NCBI RefSeq assembly: GCF_002043005.1
Contig: NZ_CP020330.1
Coordinates: forward strand, 4,606,001-4,670,000
Direction of reading: 5' to 3'
From: Martelella mediterranea DSM 17316
GTDB taxonomy: Bacteria; Pseudomonadota; Alphaproteobacteria; Rhizobiales; Rhizobiaceae
DNA length: 64,000 bases
The first letter of the stretch is position 1; every line of letters begins with the position of its first letter. Positions 53,000-63,123 of the stretch are shown here, piece after piece. Under the pieces are notes generated by a model. That model had not been told where the DNA came from, made no database searches, and saw only the letters and a list, made by a program, of their open reading frames with translations. The translations under genes were made by a program, and so were the position numbers.

Positions 53000-54525
53000 A
53001 GCGACTCCAGGAATTTGATCAGCGCGTCGCGATCCTCTTGCGACGCATTGGCGAAATTGTCGCGCGCGGTCTCGGCTTCTCCGCCATGCCACAGGATCGC
53101 CTCGGTGCGGTTGCGGGCGCGTCCGTCATGCAGGAAGAAGGAATGGTCGTTGACCACTTCCGTCAGCCCGTTGCCCCAGAGTGGCGCGGTGCGCCATTCG
53201 CGGCCGTTCGCCATCGCCACCTGCTGGCCGTCGGCAAGCCCCTCGCCCATGTCATGCAGCAGGAAATCGGAATAGGGCCAGATCAGCTGGAAGCGATGGG
53301 CCGGGTTTTCCGCATTGCGGCTGGTGACGAATTTGGGGTTGTGGCAGGCGGTGCAGCCGGCCTCGTAGAACACCTGCTTGCCGCGCAGCACGTCCACGTC
53401 ATCGACATCGCGGCGTGCGGGAACGGCGAGATTTTCGGCATAGAAGGTGATCAGTTCCATCACCGGATCGGGCGCTTCGGTATCGCCGAGGCGCGGCTGC
53501 ACGCCGGTGGGCATGGCGAGGCACGCGGCTTCCGCCTCGGAGCAATCACCATAAGGGTTCGGCGCATGCGGCGAGGAGACGCCGATATCGCCGCTCATCG
53601 CACCGACGGACTGATCGTGGATCGTCGCGTTCTGCGCCTTCCAGCCGAAACGGCCAAGCTTGACCTCGCCGGTCACGGTATCGCTGACGATGTTGGGGCG
53701 GCCCGAAACCCCGTCGCCATCGGCATCGTCCGGGTCTGCCAGGCCGAGAATATCGGCGGGCTCGATCGCCTGCACCAGACCAAGGCCGATCATCGGGTTG
53801 GCAATGCGTGGCGAGAGCGTGGTGTCCTCGCCAAGCGGGCCGTAGGCGAGGTCCGCCACGCCATAGGTGGGGTGGCGCAGCGAAACCGTGCAGCCATCGC
53901 CGAGCGTGACGTCTTCTTCCCGGTAATCGATCGTCATCCGCCCTTCGGCGGAAAGGCCCGGCACGGCGAAATCCTGAAGCTGGCCGCCATAGACCGCGTC
54001 GGGGAAATTGATGGTCTCGTAATTGTCGATGCGCGCCTGCTCCTCCGGCGTGCGGGCGACCCGCGCAAGGCGCAGGAACATCGAGGTCGCATCGCTGTCA
54101 CCTTCCGGCGGATGGCCGCGGCCATCCTTCAGATGACAGCTCTGGCAGGAGCGGGCGTTGAACAGCGGCCCGAGCCCGTCGGACGCCTGGGTGGAGGACG
54201 GTGACGACACCCAGAACTTGCGGAACAGCGCATTGCCGAGCTTGAAGGTTTCCTCCTCGGCGAAGGTGATGTTGGCGGAGGAGTGCGAGAAGCTGTCGCG
54301 GTTGACGTTCGCCGTGCTGGTCGCGGCGCCGCCCTGCATGATCTCGAAGGCTTCCGGCTTGGAAAAGTCGTCTGTCGGCTGCGTGACCTTCTCGACCCGG
54401 GCCTTGTCCTTCGCGTCAAGATCGGCGCGTTCGGCGGGCGGGGTCCAGTCGGCGGCGAAGGTCGTCGTAAAACACAAAGAAGCGGCCAGAGCCGCTGTCG
54501 TCATTGCAGGAATATGCCGTTTCAT
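52996..54525 (-). CDS. Di-heme oxidoreductase family protein (DHOR, DUF1111)
   Basis: About 509 residues from the ATG at 54525 (or 54528). A Sec signal (residues 1-24) is followed by two c-type haem sites: CQSCH near 130 and CTACH near 392. DHOR blocks are FNARSCQSCHLKDGRGHPPEG, FGWKAQNATIHDQS and HDMGEGLADG with RTAPLWGNGLT. It is a periplasmic redox protein of unknown substrate. It is downstream of the first imelysin gene across a repeat-bearing gap and overlaps the next gene. Confidence 0.87.
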   Translation of the reverse strand: MKRHIPAMTTAALAASLCFTTTFAADWTPPAERADLDAKDKARVEKVTQPTDDFSKPEAFEIMQGGAATSTANVNRDSFSHSSANITFAEEETFKLGNALFRKFWVSSPSSTQASDGLGPLFNARSCQSCHLKDGRGHPPEGDSDATSMFLRLARVARTPEEQARIDNYETINFPDAVYGGQLQDFAVPGLSAEGRMTIDYREEDVTLGDGCTVSLRHPTYGVADLAYGPLGEDTTLSPRIANPMIGLGLVQAIEPADILGLADPDDADGDGVSGRPNIVSDTVTGEVKLGRFGWKAQNATIHDQSVGAMSGDIGVSSPHAPNPYGDCSEAEAACLAMPTGVQPRLGDTEAPDPVMELITFYAENLAVPARRDVDDVDVLRGKQVFYEAGCTACHNPKFVTSRNAENPAHRFQLIWPYSDFLLHDMGEGLADGQQVAMANGREWRTAPLWGNGLTEVVNDHSFFLHDGRARNRTEAILWHGGEAETARDNFANASQEDRDALIKFLESL

Positions 54526-54636
54526 CATGCCATCACGGTCGTTCCGGCCGTCCTTTTTTGTTGTTTCAGGGCGAACATCCTCGCCTTCGTCGGACCGGCG
54601 CTCGCGCTTCAGCACCCGCCCCACCTTTTCTCTCGG

Positions 54637-54783
54637 CGTCATCCTCGGGCTTGACCCGAGGATCCAAGCACCCATCCGCGCGACTGGCGCGAACGGAAAT
54701 TCGTGTGGCGTCCCTATTCTGCTACCCGAAACGCTGCTCGCGTCCAACGTGATTAGATCCTCGGGTCAAGCCCGAGGATGACG
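54637..54783. repeat. Pair of inverted 28-bp repeats in the imelysin operon gap
   Basis: Positions 54637-54665 and 54756-54783 are inverted copies of each other, each itself a dyad on tcctcgggcttgacccgag. This is a common intergenic element of alphaproteobacteria. The 315-base gap between the imelysin and di-heme genes holds nothing else recognisable. Confidence 0.85.
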
Positions 54784-54846
54784 CAGCATAGGGTGCAGGC
54801 GCGGCGTTCACCGCCAAGCGATATGAAGCCGCACCCATTTCCGCTC

Positions 54847-56130
54847 CTACTGGAACACGGCTTCCGGCGCGTCAAGGCTGTCGGAGCCTTCGAGCTCGAT
54901 CTGGCCGAGATCGAGCGCGGCGATCGCGCGTTCGATGGACGGCGTCTGGTCGATCAGGCCGTCGATTGCGGCCTGAACCACGGCGTTGCCCTCGTCATTG
55001 CCTTCGCCGATCATCTGGTCGTAGGCCTCGACGGTTTCCGCGCGGGTGGCCATCGCTTCCATCGCCTCGACGGTCGCAAGCAGCTTCGCCTTCAGCTCCT
55101 CGTCCAGCGCCGGGTCCTTCTCAGCCACCAGGTCGGAGACCGATGCGCCAGTCATTTCCGTGCCGTCGACCCGCGTGTAGTCGCCGGTATAGGCCTGAAG
55201 AATGCCGATCGCGTCGTTCAGATGCGAGGCATGGGTGTTGTCGGAGAAGCAATCATGCTCTTCTTCCGGATCGTGCAAAAGCAGGCCGAGCTTCATGCGC
55301 TCGCCGGCAAGCTCGCCGTAGGAGAGCGAGCCCATGCCCGTCAGGATCGCGGCGATGCCGGTGGTCGGGTTTTCGGTGACATAGGCGTAAGCCTCGCCGC
55401 CCTGTTCCCAGGCCGCGACAATGTCTTCAAGGTCGGAAATCAGAAGTTCGGAGGCCGCCGTCAGATAGGCCGCGCGGCGATCGCAATTGCCGTTGGTGCA
55501 ATCATCGCCGGAAAGATAATCGGTGTAGGAGCGCTGGCCCGCACCGGCATCCGTGCCGTTCAGGTCCTGGCCCCAGAGCAGGAATTCGATGGCGTGGTAG
55601 CCGGTCGCGACATTGGCCTCGATCTCGCCGGCTTCATGCAGCGTGTTGGCGAGCAGATCGGGCGTGATCTCGGTGGCGTCGACCGTCTCGCCGTTGATCT
55701 TGATCTCGGGATTGGCGATGACATTGGCGGTGTAGAGCGAGTTTTCGTCGCTTTCCATGCCGTAGGAGGCATCGACATAGTCGATCAGACCTTCATCCAG
55801 CGGCCATGCATTGACCTTGCCTTCCCAGTCATCGACGGTCGGGTTGCCGAAACGATAGACCTCGGTCTGCTGGTAGGGGATGCGCGCCGCGATCCAGGCT
55901 TCCTTGGCGGCGTTCTGGGTCTCTTCGCTCGGGTTTGCGACGAACGCCTGAATGGCCTCGTCCAGCGCCTTCGCCGTCGTCAGCGAATCCTGGTATTTCG
56001 CAAGCGCGACATCGGCATAGTGCTTGACCACCGCCTCGGGCGTGACGTCAGCGGCAAAAGCCGGGGCTGCGAGCATGGTCGAGGCGGCAAAGCCCGCCAG
56101 AAGGGCGCGCGTACGGATCGTGTGCATCAT
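54847..56130 (-). CDS. Imelysin-family iron-linked protein, IrpA-like
   Basis: About 427 residues from the ATG at 56130 (or 56127), preceded by GGAGAGG. A Sec signal (ending PAFA) is followed by the imelysin domain; the GYHAIEFLLWGQDLNG motif near residue 180 carries the family His and Glu. ASLP-type blocks EAWIAARIPYQQTEVYRFGNPTVDDWEG and EEEHDCFSDNTHASHLNDAIGI match IrpA. A possible TTGACA -35 element lies near 56190. It is the first gene of the cluster; the iron link is from family knowledge. Confidence 0.86.
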   Translation of the reverse strand: MMHTIRTRALLAGFAASTMLAAPAFAADVTPEAVVKHYADVALAKYQDSLTTAKALDEAIQAFVANPSEETQNAAKEAWIAARIPYQQTEVYRFGNPTVDDWEGKVNAWPLDEGLIDYVDASYGMESDENSLYTANVIANPEIKINGETVDATEITPDLLANTLHEAGEIEANVATGYHAIEFLLWGQDLNGTDAGAGQRSYTDYLSGDDCTNGNCDRRAAYLTAASELLISDLEDIVAAWEQGGEAYAYVTENPTTGIAAILTGMGSLSYGELAGERMKLGLLLHDPEEEHDCFSDNTHASHLNDAIGILQAYTGDYTRVDGTEMTGASVSDLVAEKDPALDEELKAKLLATVEAMEAMATRAETVEAYDQMIGEGNDEGNAVVQAAIDGLIDQTPSIERAIAALDLGQIELEGSDSLDAPEAVFQ

Positions 56131-56262
56131 GGGGTCCCTCTCCTTCAATGACACTGTGAGTGCTGCCTACATGAAGGAAAAAGAAACTTGTGTCAAATAA
56201 TCCAGTTATAGAAAATCGCGCGCCGCCCGCGCGCTGCGTACTGGCTTGCGCATCGTCAATTT

Positions 56263-57555
56263 TCAGCCTGTCCAGCCCTGTTTGCGCAGCACCGCGCAGA
56301 AGAAACCGTCGGTCCCGGTCGAGGCCGGCGTCAGCGTCGCGAACCGTCCATCGGTGAAATGCGGCTGCTTTGGCGATGACGGGAAGCGTTCCTGCCAGAG
56401 CGCCGCGATATCGAGAGCTTCGAAATCGGCCCGTCCTTCGAGGAAGGCAGCAATCCGGGCCTGGTTTTCGGCCGGAAGCAGCGAGCAGGTGACATAGACC
56501 AGCAATCCGCCGGGCTTGACGAAACGGGAGGCCGCGGCCAGCACCGCGTCCTGCTGCGCCATGCGCTCCTCGAGGTTCTTTTCCGACAGCCGCCATTTGA
56601 TATCGGGCCGGCGCCGCCACGTGCCGGTACCCGTGCAGGGCGCATCGATCAGCACGCGATCGAAGCTCAGTCCCTCCAGCGCGGCGGCATCGTCATGGAC
56701 CTGGACATTGCGGGTGCCGGCGCGACGCAGACGCTCGATGATCGGCGCAAGCCTTGTACGGTCGGCATCATAGGCGTGCACCTGGCCGGCATTGTCCATG
56801 TCGGCTGCAAGCGCCAGTGTCTTGCCGCCGCCGCCGGCGCAATAATCCAGCACCTGCTGGCCGGCATGGGCGTCCACGAGCCGGGCCACGATCTGCGAGC
56901 CTTCGTCCTGCACCTCGAACCAGCCTTTCTGGAAGGCGAGTTCGGCGGTGACGTTCGGCAGCCGGTCGCCGCCGCTTCCGGGCGGAATGCGCAGGCCCTG
57001 CGGCGCGATCGCGGTCAGATCGGCCCCTGCCCGCGACAGCGCTTTCTTCACCTTCTCGCGGTCCGCCTTCAGCGTGTTGACGCGCAGATCGAGCGATGGC
57101 CGGAGGTTCAACGCCTCGGCCTCGGCCAGCCAGTCATCGCCGAAATTTTCCTTGAAGGCCGGGAGAATCCATTCCGGGAGGTCGGCGCGGACATGATCCG
57201 GGGCATCCGCAAGGTTGCCGCTGGCAAAGGCGGCGAGCGCGCTCTCGGAAAGAGGCTCCGGCGCGAACTTGTCGCCGTCGAGCCTTTCGGCAAGGCTTTC
57301 GGGGGTAAAACCCCATTGGCGGAACAACACCGCATGGGCGAGCGCCGCCGGGCTGTCATCATCCATCAGAAAGGCGTGCGACAGCTTCAGCCGGAGCGCG
57401 TCATAGACGATATTGCCGATCGCCGCCCGGTCGCCGGAGCCTGCAAAGCGATGCGCCGTGCCCCAGTCCTTCAGCGCGTTGGCGATGGGACGCTTGCGCT
57501 CCTCCACCTCGGAAAGAACCTCGATCGCGCCCTGAAGGCGTCCGCCAATGCGCAT
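56263..57555 (-). CDS. rsmB: RsmB/NOP-family RNA cytosine methyltransferase
   Basis: 430 residues. Catalytic Cys in DAPCTGTGTWRRRPD near 300 and the second Cys in VTCSLLPAENQ near 352 define the m5C methyltransferase family. The SAM site is QVLDYCAGGGGKTLALAADM. An N-terminal RNA-binding (NusB-like) portion is present, RsmB being the 16S rRNA member. The gene name is by family similarity. Confidence 0.83.
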   Translation of the reverse strand: MRIGGRLQGAIEVLSEVEERKRPIANALKDWGTAHRFAGSGDRAAIGNIVYDALRLKLSHAFLMDDDSPAALAHAVLFRQWGFTPESLAERLDGDKFAPEPLSESALAAFASGNLADAPDHVRADLPEWILPAFKENFGDDWLAEAEALNLRPSLDLRVNTLKADREKVKKALSRAGADLTAIAPQGLRIPPGSGGDRLPNVTAELAFQKGWFEVQDEGSQIVARLVDAHAGQQVLDYCAGGGGKTLALAADMDNAGQVHAYDADRTRLAPIIERLRRAGTRNVQVHDDAAALEGLSFDRVLIDAPCTGTGTWRRRPDIKWRLSEKNLEERMAQQDAVLAAASRFVKPGGLLVYVTCSLLPAENQARIAAFLEGRADFEALDIAALWQERFPSSPKQPHFTDGRFATLTPASTGTDGFFCAVLRKQGWTG

Positions 57556-57607
57556 GTGTTATGCTCCCTTGGATGAGGTTTGGTGAAGGCGTAGACCACG
57601 CGCCCTC

Positions 57608-57747
57608 CAATCTCCCCCCTTGAGGGGGAGATGCCCCGAAAGGGGCAGAGAGGGGTGAACCGCAAGCCGCTGAACTCCGAGTCCGTTGTTCCGCCCCATA
57701 CCCCTCTCTGTCGCTTCGCGACATCTCTCCCTCAAGGGGAGAGATTG
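57608..57747. repeat. Palindromic intergenic repeat, same family as 442-698
   Basis: Outer arms begin caatctccccc and end gagattg; inside are atgccccgaaaggggcag and gcgacatctctccc as in the copy at 442-698. It lies between rsmB and ubiB in the 253-base gap, which holds no other visible feature. Confidence 0.85.
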
Positions 57748-57809
57748 AAGGGGGCTATGCGGCGCTCGCTGGCTTTCACCTGCCAACGCGCCCTCAACAC
57801 CAACAGCCA

Positions 57810-59396
57810 TCAAAACACCGCCACCGAAGCCACCACGGCGAGGTACACCAGCACCGCCGCAATCAGCCACAGCGCCACGCGGCCCGAGCGGGTGTGGCGC
57901 GCTTCGGCGCGGCCGATGGCCTCGGAGGTGCGCTCGTCGAAACGCAGGCCGTTTTCGCTCATGGCGACGACCTCGTTGTGGAATTTCTCGGTCTTGTCGG
58001 CGATGTCCGGGATGGCCTCGGCGATCTTCAGCACCGCCTGCATGCCCTCGCGCATATCGGTCAGCACCCGGCGGGGGCCGAGATTGTGTTCGATCCATTT
58101 CGACACGACCGGCTCGGACGCCTTCCACATGTTGAAATGCGGATCGAGCATGCGCGACACGCCCTCGACCACGACCATGGTCTTCTGCAGGTTGATGAGC
58201 TGCGTCTGCGTGGTCATGTCGAAGATTTCGGTGATCTCGAACAACAGCGTCAGAAGCTTGCCCATCGAGATGGTCTCCGCCGACTGGCCATGGATCGGTT
58301 CGCCGATGGCGCGGATCGCCTGCGCGAACGAGGCCTTGTTGTGGTGCGACGGCACGTATCCCGCCTCGAAATGGGCCTCGGCCACGCGCATGTAATCGCG
58401 GGTGATGAAGCCGTAGAGGATTTCGGCGAGCACCCGCCGCTCCTTCTTTCCGAGTCGCCCGACAATGCCCATGTCGACGGCGACGATCAGGCCATCCTTG
58501 TCGACGAACAGATTGCCGGGATGCATGTCGGCGTGGAAGAAGCCATCGCGCAGCGTGTGGCGCAGGAAGGACTGGATCAGCGTTACCGCCAGCTTCTCGA
58601 GGTCATGGCCCGCGGCCTTCAGCCCCGCGACATCCGACATCTTGACGCCGTCGATCCATTCCATGGTGACAACGTCGCGGCCGGTGCGCTCCCAGTCGAC
58701 CGCAGGCAGGCGGAAGCCCTCGTCATGGGCGGTGTTTTCCGTCATCTCCGAGATCGCGGCCGCTTCCAGCCGCAGATCCATCTCGATCTTGGTGGTCTGT
58801 TCCAGCGTGCGGGTGACATCGACGGGCCTGAGCCGCCGGCTGGAGCGGATGAACCGCTCCTGCATGCGCGCGACCAGATACATCGCGCCGAGATCCTCGT
58901 TGAACCGGTGGCGGATACCGGGGCGGATCACCTTGACGGCGACCTTTTTCTCGCCCTCGGGCGTCGCGATCCTCGCCGGATGCACCTGCGCGATCGAGGC
59001 CGCGGCGATCGGATCGCCGAATTCGGTGTAGAGCTCATCGACAGAACGGCCGAGCGAGCCGCGAATGGTCGCCTTGGAGGCTTCGACCGGGAAGAACGGC
59101 ATCCGGTCCTGCAACTGCGCCAGATCCTCGGCAAATCCGGCACCGACGACATCCGGCCGGGTTGCCAGGAACTGGCCCATCTTCACATAGGAGGGGCCGA
59201 GCCGCGAGATCGCCTTGCCGAGCCTGTCGGAGCGCGCCTTCTTGCGCGCGCCGGGCCGGGCGAAGGGCACCAGCAAGGCCTTCACCAACCGGGCATAGGG
59301 CGGCAGGCCTTCCGATGGCAGCGCGTTGATCACGCCCTCGCGGGCCAGCACCCAGCCGACGCCGAGAAGATTGAAGTAGGATCGAAGCGCGCCCAT
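57810..59396 (-). CDS. ubiB: Ubiquinone biosynthesis kinase-like protein UbiB
   Basis: 528 residues. Motifs of the ABC1/ADCK/UbiB kinase-like family are the KxGQ region YVKMGQFLATRPDVVG, IAAASIAQVHPARI, KVIRPGIRHRF and HADMHPGNLFVDKDG...AVDMGIVGR (catalytic loop and metal site). Two membrane helices end the protein. It supports ubiquinone biosynthesis. Ten bases downstream of ubiE, same direction. Confidence 0.93.
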   Translation of the reverse strand: MGALRSYFNLLGVGWVLAREGVINALPSEGLPPYARLVKALLVPFARPGARKKARSDRLGKAISRLGPSYVKMGQFLATRPDVVGAGFAEDLAQLQDRMPFFPVEASKATIRGSLGRSVDELYTEFGDPIAAASIAQVHPARIATPEGEKKVAVKVIRPGIRHRFNEDLGAMYLVARMQERFIRSSRRLRPVDVTRTLEQTTKIEMDLRLEAAAISEMTENTAHDEGFRLPAVDWERTGRDVVTMEWIDGVKMSDVAGLKAAGHDLEKLAVTLIQSFLRHTLRDGFFHADMHPGNLFVDKDGLIVAVDMGIVGRLGKKERRVLAEILYGFITRDYMRVAEAHFEAGYVPSHHNKASFAQAIRAIGEPIHGQSAETISMGKLLTLLFEITEIFDMTTQTQLINLQKTMVVVEGVSRMLDPHFNMWKASEPVVSKWIEHNLGPRRVLTDMREGMQAVLKIAEAIPDIADKTEKFHNEVVAMSENGLRFDERTSEAIGRAEARHTRSGRVALWLIAAVLVYLAVVASVAVF

Positions 59397-59405
59397 GATG
59401 AATGC

Positions 59406-60182
59406 CTAAAGTTTCCAGCCGGAATGAAGGGCAGCAATACCGCCGGAATAATTGGTGAACTTGACCCGCGAGAAGCCGGCGCGCTCGATCATCTTGGCAA
59501 AATCCTTCTGGTTCGGAAATTTGCGGATCGATTCGACCAGATAGCGGTAGGGTTCGCCATCGCCCGCGATCGCCTTGCCGACGCGCGGAATGGCGTGGAA
59601 CGACCACAGATCATAGACCTTGTCGAGGATCGGGGCCTCGACCTCGGAAAATTCCAGCACCAGCAGCCGGCCGCCGCGCTTCAGCACCCGGTAGGCTTCC
59701 GAAAGCGCCTTGTCGATATGCGGCACATTGCGGATGCCGAAGGCGATCGTATAGGCGTCAAACGTCTTGTCCGGAAACGGCAGGTCCTCGGCATTGGCCT
59801 CGACGAAGGTGAGGTTTTCGGCAATGCCCTTCTTCTGGGCCCGCTCTTCGCCGACGGCAAGCATCGAGCCGTTGATGTCGAGCACCGTGGCGCGGGCGAG
59901 CCCCTTCGACGCATCGACGATGCGGAAGGCGATATCGCCCGTGCCGCCGGCGACGTCGAGCACGTGATAATCGGGATCGGCGGGCGGGTTCAGCGCGCCG
60001 ACCATGCCGGCCTTCCAGGCCCGGTGGAGGCCCGCCGACATCACATCGTTCATGATGTCGTAGCGCTTGGCGACCTTGTGGAAGACATCGTTGACCAGAG
60101 GCTGCTTGTCGCCATCGGCGACATTCTTGAAGCCGAAGGAGGTCTCCATGCCGCCATTGGCGGTGGTCCGGCTATCCGTCAT
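59406..60182 (-). CDS. ubiE: Ubiquinone/menaquinone C-methyltransferase UbiE
   Basis: 258 residues from the ATG at 60182, preceded by GAGG. SAM site [15 protein letters not shown], plus the UbiE blocks [31 protein letters not shown] and [12 protein letters not shown]...[12 protein letters not shown]. It methylates the demethoxy-quinone ring in ubiquinone biosynthesis. It is divergent from mutM. Confidence 0.95.
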   Translation of the reverse strand: MTDSRTTANGGMETSFGFKNVADGDKQPLVNDVFHKVAKRYDIMNDVMSAGLHRAWKAGMVGALNPPADPDYHVLDVAGGTGDIAFRIVDASKGLARATVLDINGSMLAVGEERAQKKGIAENLTFVEANAEDLPFPDKTFDAYTIAFGIRNVPHIDKALSEAYRVLKRGGRLLVLEFSEVEAPILDKVYDLWSFHAIPRVGKAIAGDGEPYRYLVESIRKFPNQKDFAKMIERAGFSRVKFTNYSGGIAALHSGWKL

Positions 60183-60355
60183 CTTACGCACCTCACGCTT
60201 GAAAATCTTCCGTCTGCCCGTTTCGGCTTTGTCAGCACGCGCTGAATCGCTATATCAGACCCAATATTGGCTCTGCTGCAGCGATACACAACAGACACCG
60301 TTGCGGCTATAAACCGAAACCCGCAAAAGCGAAACGCCAAAGGCTTAAAAACATC

Positions 60356-61243
60356 ATGCCGGAACTGCCGGAAGTCGAAACCGTGCGCCGCGGGCTGGCC
60401 CCCGCCATGGAAGGCCGGATCATCGAGAAGCTGGAACTGCGCCGGGCCGATCTCCGGTTTCCGTTCCCGCAGGATTTCGCCGAAGCCGTCAAGGGCAGAC
60501 GAATTGTCGCGCTCGGCCGGCGGGCGAAATATCTGCTGATCGACCTCGATGACGGCATGACCATCGTCGCCCATCTCGGCATGTCCGGGTCCTACCGGGT
60601 GGAAGACGGAAGCGCATCCGCAACGCCCGGCGACTTTCACCTGCCGCGCAACGCCGCCGCCATCCACGACCATGTCGTCTTCCATCTGAGCGATGGCCGG
60701 GCCCGCGTGATCTACAACGACCCGCGCCGCTTCGGCTTCATGAAGCTCGTCGCGCGCGCCGGGCTCGAGGCGGATGCGAGCTTCAAGGGCCTCGGCCCGG
60801 AGCCGACCGGCAACAGCCTGGACGCCGATTATCTGGCAACCCGCTTTGCCGGCAAGACCCAGAGCCTGAAGGCCGCCCTGCTCGACCAGCGCAATATCGC
60901 AGGCCTCGGCAATATCTATGTCTGCGAGGCGCTGTGGCGGGCGCGGCTGTCGCCGTTCCGCGCCGCCGGCCATCTGGTGACGCCCGCGGGAAAGCCGCGC
61001 GACGGGCTGAGACGGCTCGTGCCGGCGATCCGCGATGTGATCGCCGAGGCCATCGAGGCCGGCGGCTCGACGCTTCGGGACCATCGCAAGACCGACGGCA
61101 CGCTCGGCTATTTCCAGCATTCCTTCTCCGTCTACGACCGCACCGGCGCGCCCTGCCGGCACGAAGGTTGCGACGGCACCATCGCCCGCGCCGTCCAGAC
61201 CGGCCGCTCCACCTTCTATTGCCCGGCCTGCCAAAAGGGTTAG
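60356..61243 (+). CDS. mutM: Formamidopyrimidine-DNA glycosylase MutM
   Basis: 295 residues. N-terminal catalytic [13 protein letters not shown] (Pro2, Glu3), [30 protein letters not shown] helix-two-turn-helix, and a zinc finger near the end (CRHEGCDG...FYCPACQ). It removes 8-oxoguanine and formamidopyrimidine from DNA. It ends 9 bases before the convergent poxB stop. Confidence 0.97.
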   Translation: MPELPEVETVRRGLAPAMEGRIIEKLELRRADLRFPFPQDFAEAVKGRRIVALGRRAKYLLIDLDDGMTIVAHLGMSGSYRVEDGSASATPGDFHLPRNAAAIHDHVVFHLSDGRARVIYNDPRRFGFMKLVARAGLEADASFKGLGPEPTGNSLDADYLATRFAGKTQSLKAALLDQRNIAGLGNIYVCEALWRARLSPFRAAGHLVTPAGKPRDGLRRLVPAIRDVIAEAIEAGGSTLRDHRKTDGTLGYFQHSFSVYDRTGAPCRHEGCDGTIARAVQTGRSTFYCPACQKG

Positions 61244-61252
61244 CCGTCCCGC

Positions 61253-62965
61253 CTACTTCAGGAAATTGCTTCTGAGCAGGGACACCACTTCCTTCATCCG
61301 GCCATCGAACACCGCCTTGACGCCGAACATCGCGGTGGAGGCGACCTGGGAGACCTCGACCTTGGGCGGCATGACCAGTTCCATGCGGTTGACCTTGACG
61401 TCGAGCAACGCCGGGCCGGGGGCGGCAAGCCAGGCGTCCATCGCCGATCCGAGCTGCTCCGCATTGTCCGCGTGGAAGCCGGTAATGCCGCAGGCCTCGG
61501 CAACCCTTGAGAAATCCGGATTTTCAAGCGTGGTGAAATGGTCGACTAGTCCCTCGACGCGCTGCTCCATCTCGACAAAGCCGAGCGAGGAATTGTTGAA
61601 CACCAGGAGTTTTATCGGCACGTCTTCCTGAACCAGCGTCAGGAGATCGCCCATCAGCATCGACAGTCCGCCATCGCCGCACATGGCGATCACCTGCCGG
61701 TCGGGATAGGCGAGCTTGGCGCCGATCGCCTGCGGCATCGCGCTTGCCATCGTGCCGTGCAGCAGGCTGTTGAGAAACCGGCGGCTGCCATTGGCCTTGA
61801 GATGCCGCAGCATCCACACCATCGGCGTGCCGACATCGGAGATGAAGATTGCATCGCTGGCCGCCTTGGCGTTCAGAATATTGGCGACGAATTGCGGATG
61901 GATCAGGCTCGGGTCGGGTTCATCGCCCGCCTCCTCATAGTCGGCCAGGTCCTCCTGCCATTCCTTGAGATGGTGGTTGAGATGCTTCTCGTCGGATTTT
62001 TCCCGCACCTTGGACAACAACGCCTCCAGCGTCGTGCGGGCATCGCCGACAAGGCCCAGATGGATCGGCGCGCGCCGGCCAAGATGCGTGGGATCGATAT
62101 CGATCTGCACGATCTTGCGATCGGGATAGAACTGGGTATAGGCGAAATCACAGCCGACCGAGATCACCAGATCCGCCTTTTCCAGCGCGTTCAACCCGGC
62201 GCGGTTGCCGAGAATGCCGTTGACGCCGACGTTGAAGGGGTTGCCGGGCTCCAGCCATTCCTTGGCGCGGGTGGTGTGGACCATCGGCGCCTTGACCTTG
62301 CGGCAGAGCGCCACTACCGCCTCGCGGGCATCGCGCGCGCCGATGCCGGCATAGATTGTTACGCGTTTCGCCTGATCGACCAGTTCCGCGAGCTCGGCCA
62401 GTTCCTCATCATTCGGGCGCGCTACGGGCCGGGGCCGGTGGACCCGCCAGTCAGCCGAATCGGCATCGCTTTCCTGAAACATATCGCCGCTGACGATAAC
62501 CACCGCCACGCCGCCCTTGGTAAGCGCCGCCTGCGCCGCCATCGCGACGATCCGCCGCGCCTGGGCGGGATGCGAGATATGCTCGCAGAAAACCGAATGC
62601 TGCTCGTAGATCTTCTTCTGATCGACATCCTGCGGAAAATCGAAGCCCTTTTGCGGACGGTCGACCTCCGAGGCGATCAGCAGCACCGGCGCGCCGTTGC
62701 GATGGCTTTCATAGATGCCGTTGACGAAATGCAGCGAACCGGGGCCACAGGTGCCGGCGCAGACCGCGAGTTCGCCCGTCATGTATGCCTCGCCGCCCGC
62801 GGCAAAGGCGCCCGCCTCCTCATGCCGGACGTGGACCCACCGAAGATCGGACCGGGACACGGCGTCGGTGAAATGGTTGATGGTATCGCCGGGTATGCCG
62901 TAAATGCGCCTGGCGCCCGCTTTTTCCAGCGTGTCGACGACAATCTCTGCTACGGTTTTGGACAT
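61253..62965 (-). CDS. poxB: Pyruvate dehydrogenase (quinone)/pyruvate oxidase PoxB-type
   Basis: 570 residues. Thiamine-diphosphate enzyme: VDTLEKAGARRIYGIPGDTINHFTDAV and HVRHEEAGAFAAGGEAYMTG at the N-terminus, and the ThDP motif GDGGLSMLMGD...VFNNSSLGFVEMEQ near 435. The family oxidises pyruvate to acetate and CO2 and passes electrons to quinone. The C-terminal tail lacks clear lipid-binding features, so oxidase versus quinone specificity is not certain. Confidence 0.85.
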   Translation of the reverse strand: MSKTVAEIVVDTLEKAGARRIYGIPGDTINHFTDAVSRSDLRWVHVRHEEAGAFAAGGEAYMTGELAVCAGTCGPGSLHFVNGIYESHRNGAPVLLIASEVDRPQKGFDFPQDVDQKKIYEQHSVFCEHISHPAQARRIVAMAAQAALTKGGVAVVIVSGDMFQESDADSADWRVHRPRPVARPNDEELAELAELVDQAKRVTIYAGIGARDAREAVVALCRKVKAPMVHTTRAKEWLEPGNPFNVGVNGILGNRAGLNALEKADLVISVGCDFAYTQFYPDRKIVQIDIDPTHLGRRAPIHLGLVGDARTTLEALLSKVREKSDEKHLNHHLKEWQEDLADYEEAGDEPDPSLIHPQFVANILNAKAASDAIFISDVGTPMVWMLRHLKANGSRRFLNSLLHGTMASAMPQAIGAKLAYPDRQVIAMCGDGGLSMLMGDLLTLVQEDVPIKLLVFNNSSLGFVEMEQRVEGLVDHFTTLENPDFSRVAEACGITGFHADNAEQLGSAMDAWLAAPGPALLDVKVNRMELVMPPKVEVSQVASTAMFGVKAVFDGRMKEVVSLLRSNFLK

Positions 62966-63123
62966 GTGAGCGCTCCTTTCGCGGTTTTCTCCCGTTTTTC
63001 TGCGCGAACGCCGTCAGACGGCGTCTAAGGGTAAACGCACCGCTGGCGAAAATGAGCCCGGAAAAAAGCCGTATGCGCGTCTTTGTCGCCCCCTCGCCTG
63101 CGGAGCGGCCGCAGGCGGCCTCC

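Noticed and set aside
57894..60245. 783-residue rightward open frame over ubiB and ubiE
   Set aside because: Antisense shadow of two well-identified genes; no domain of its own.
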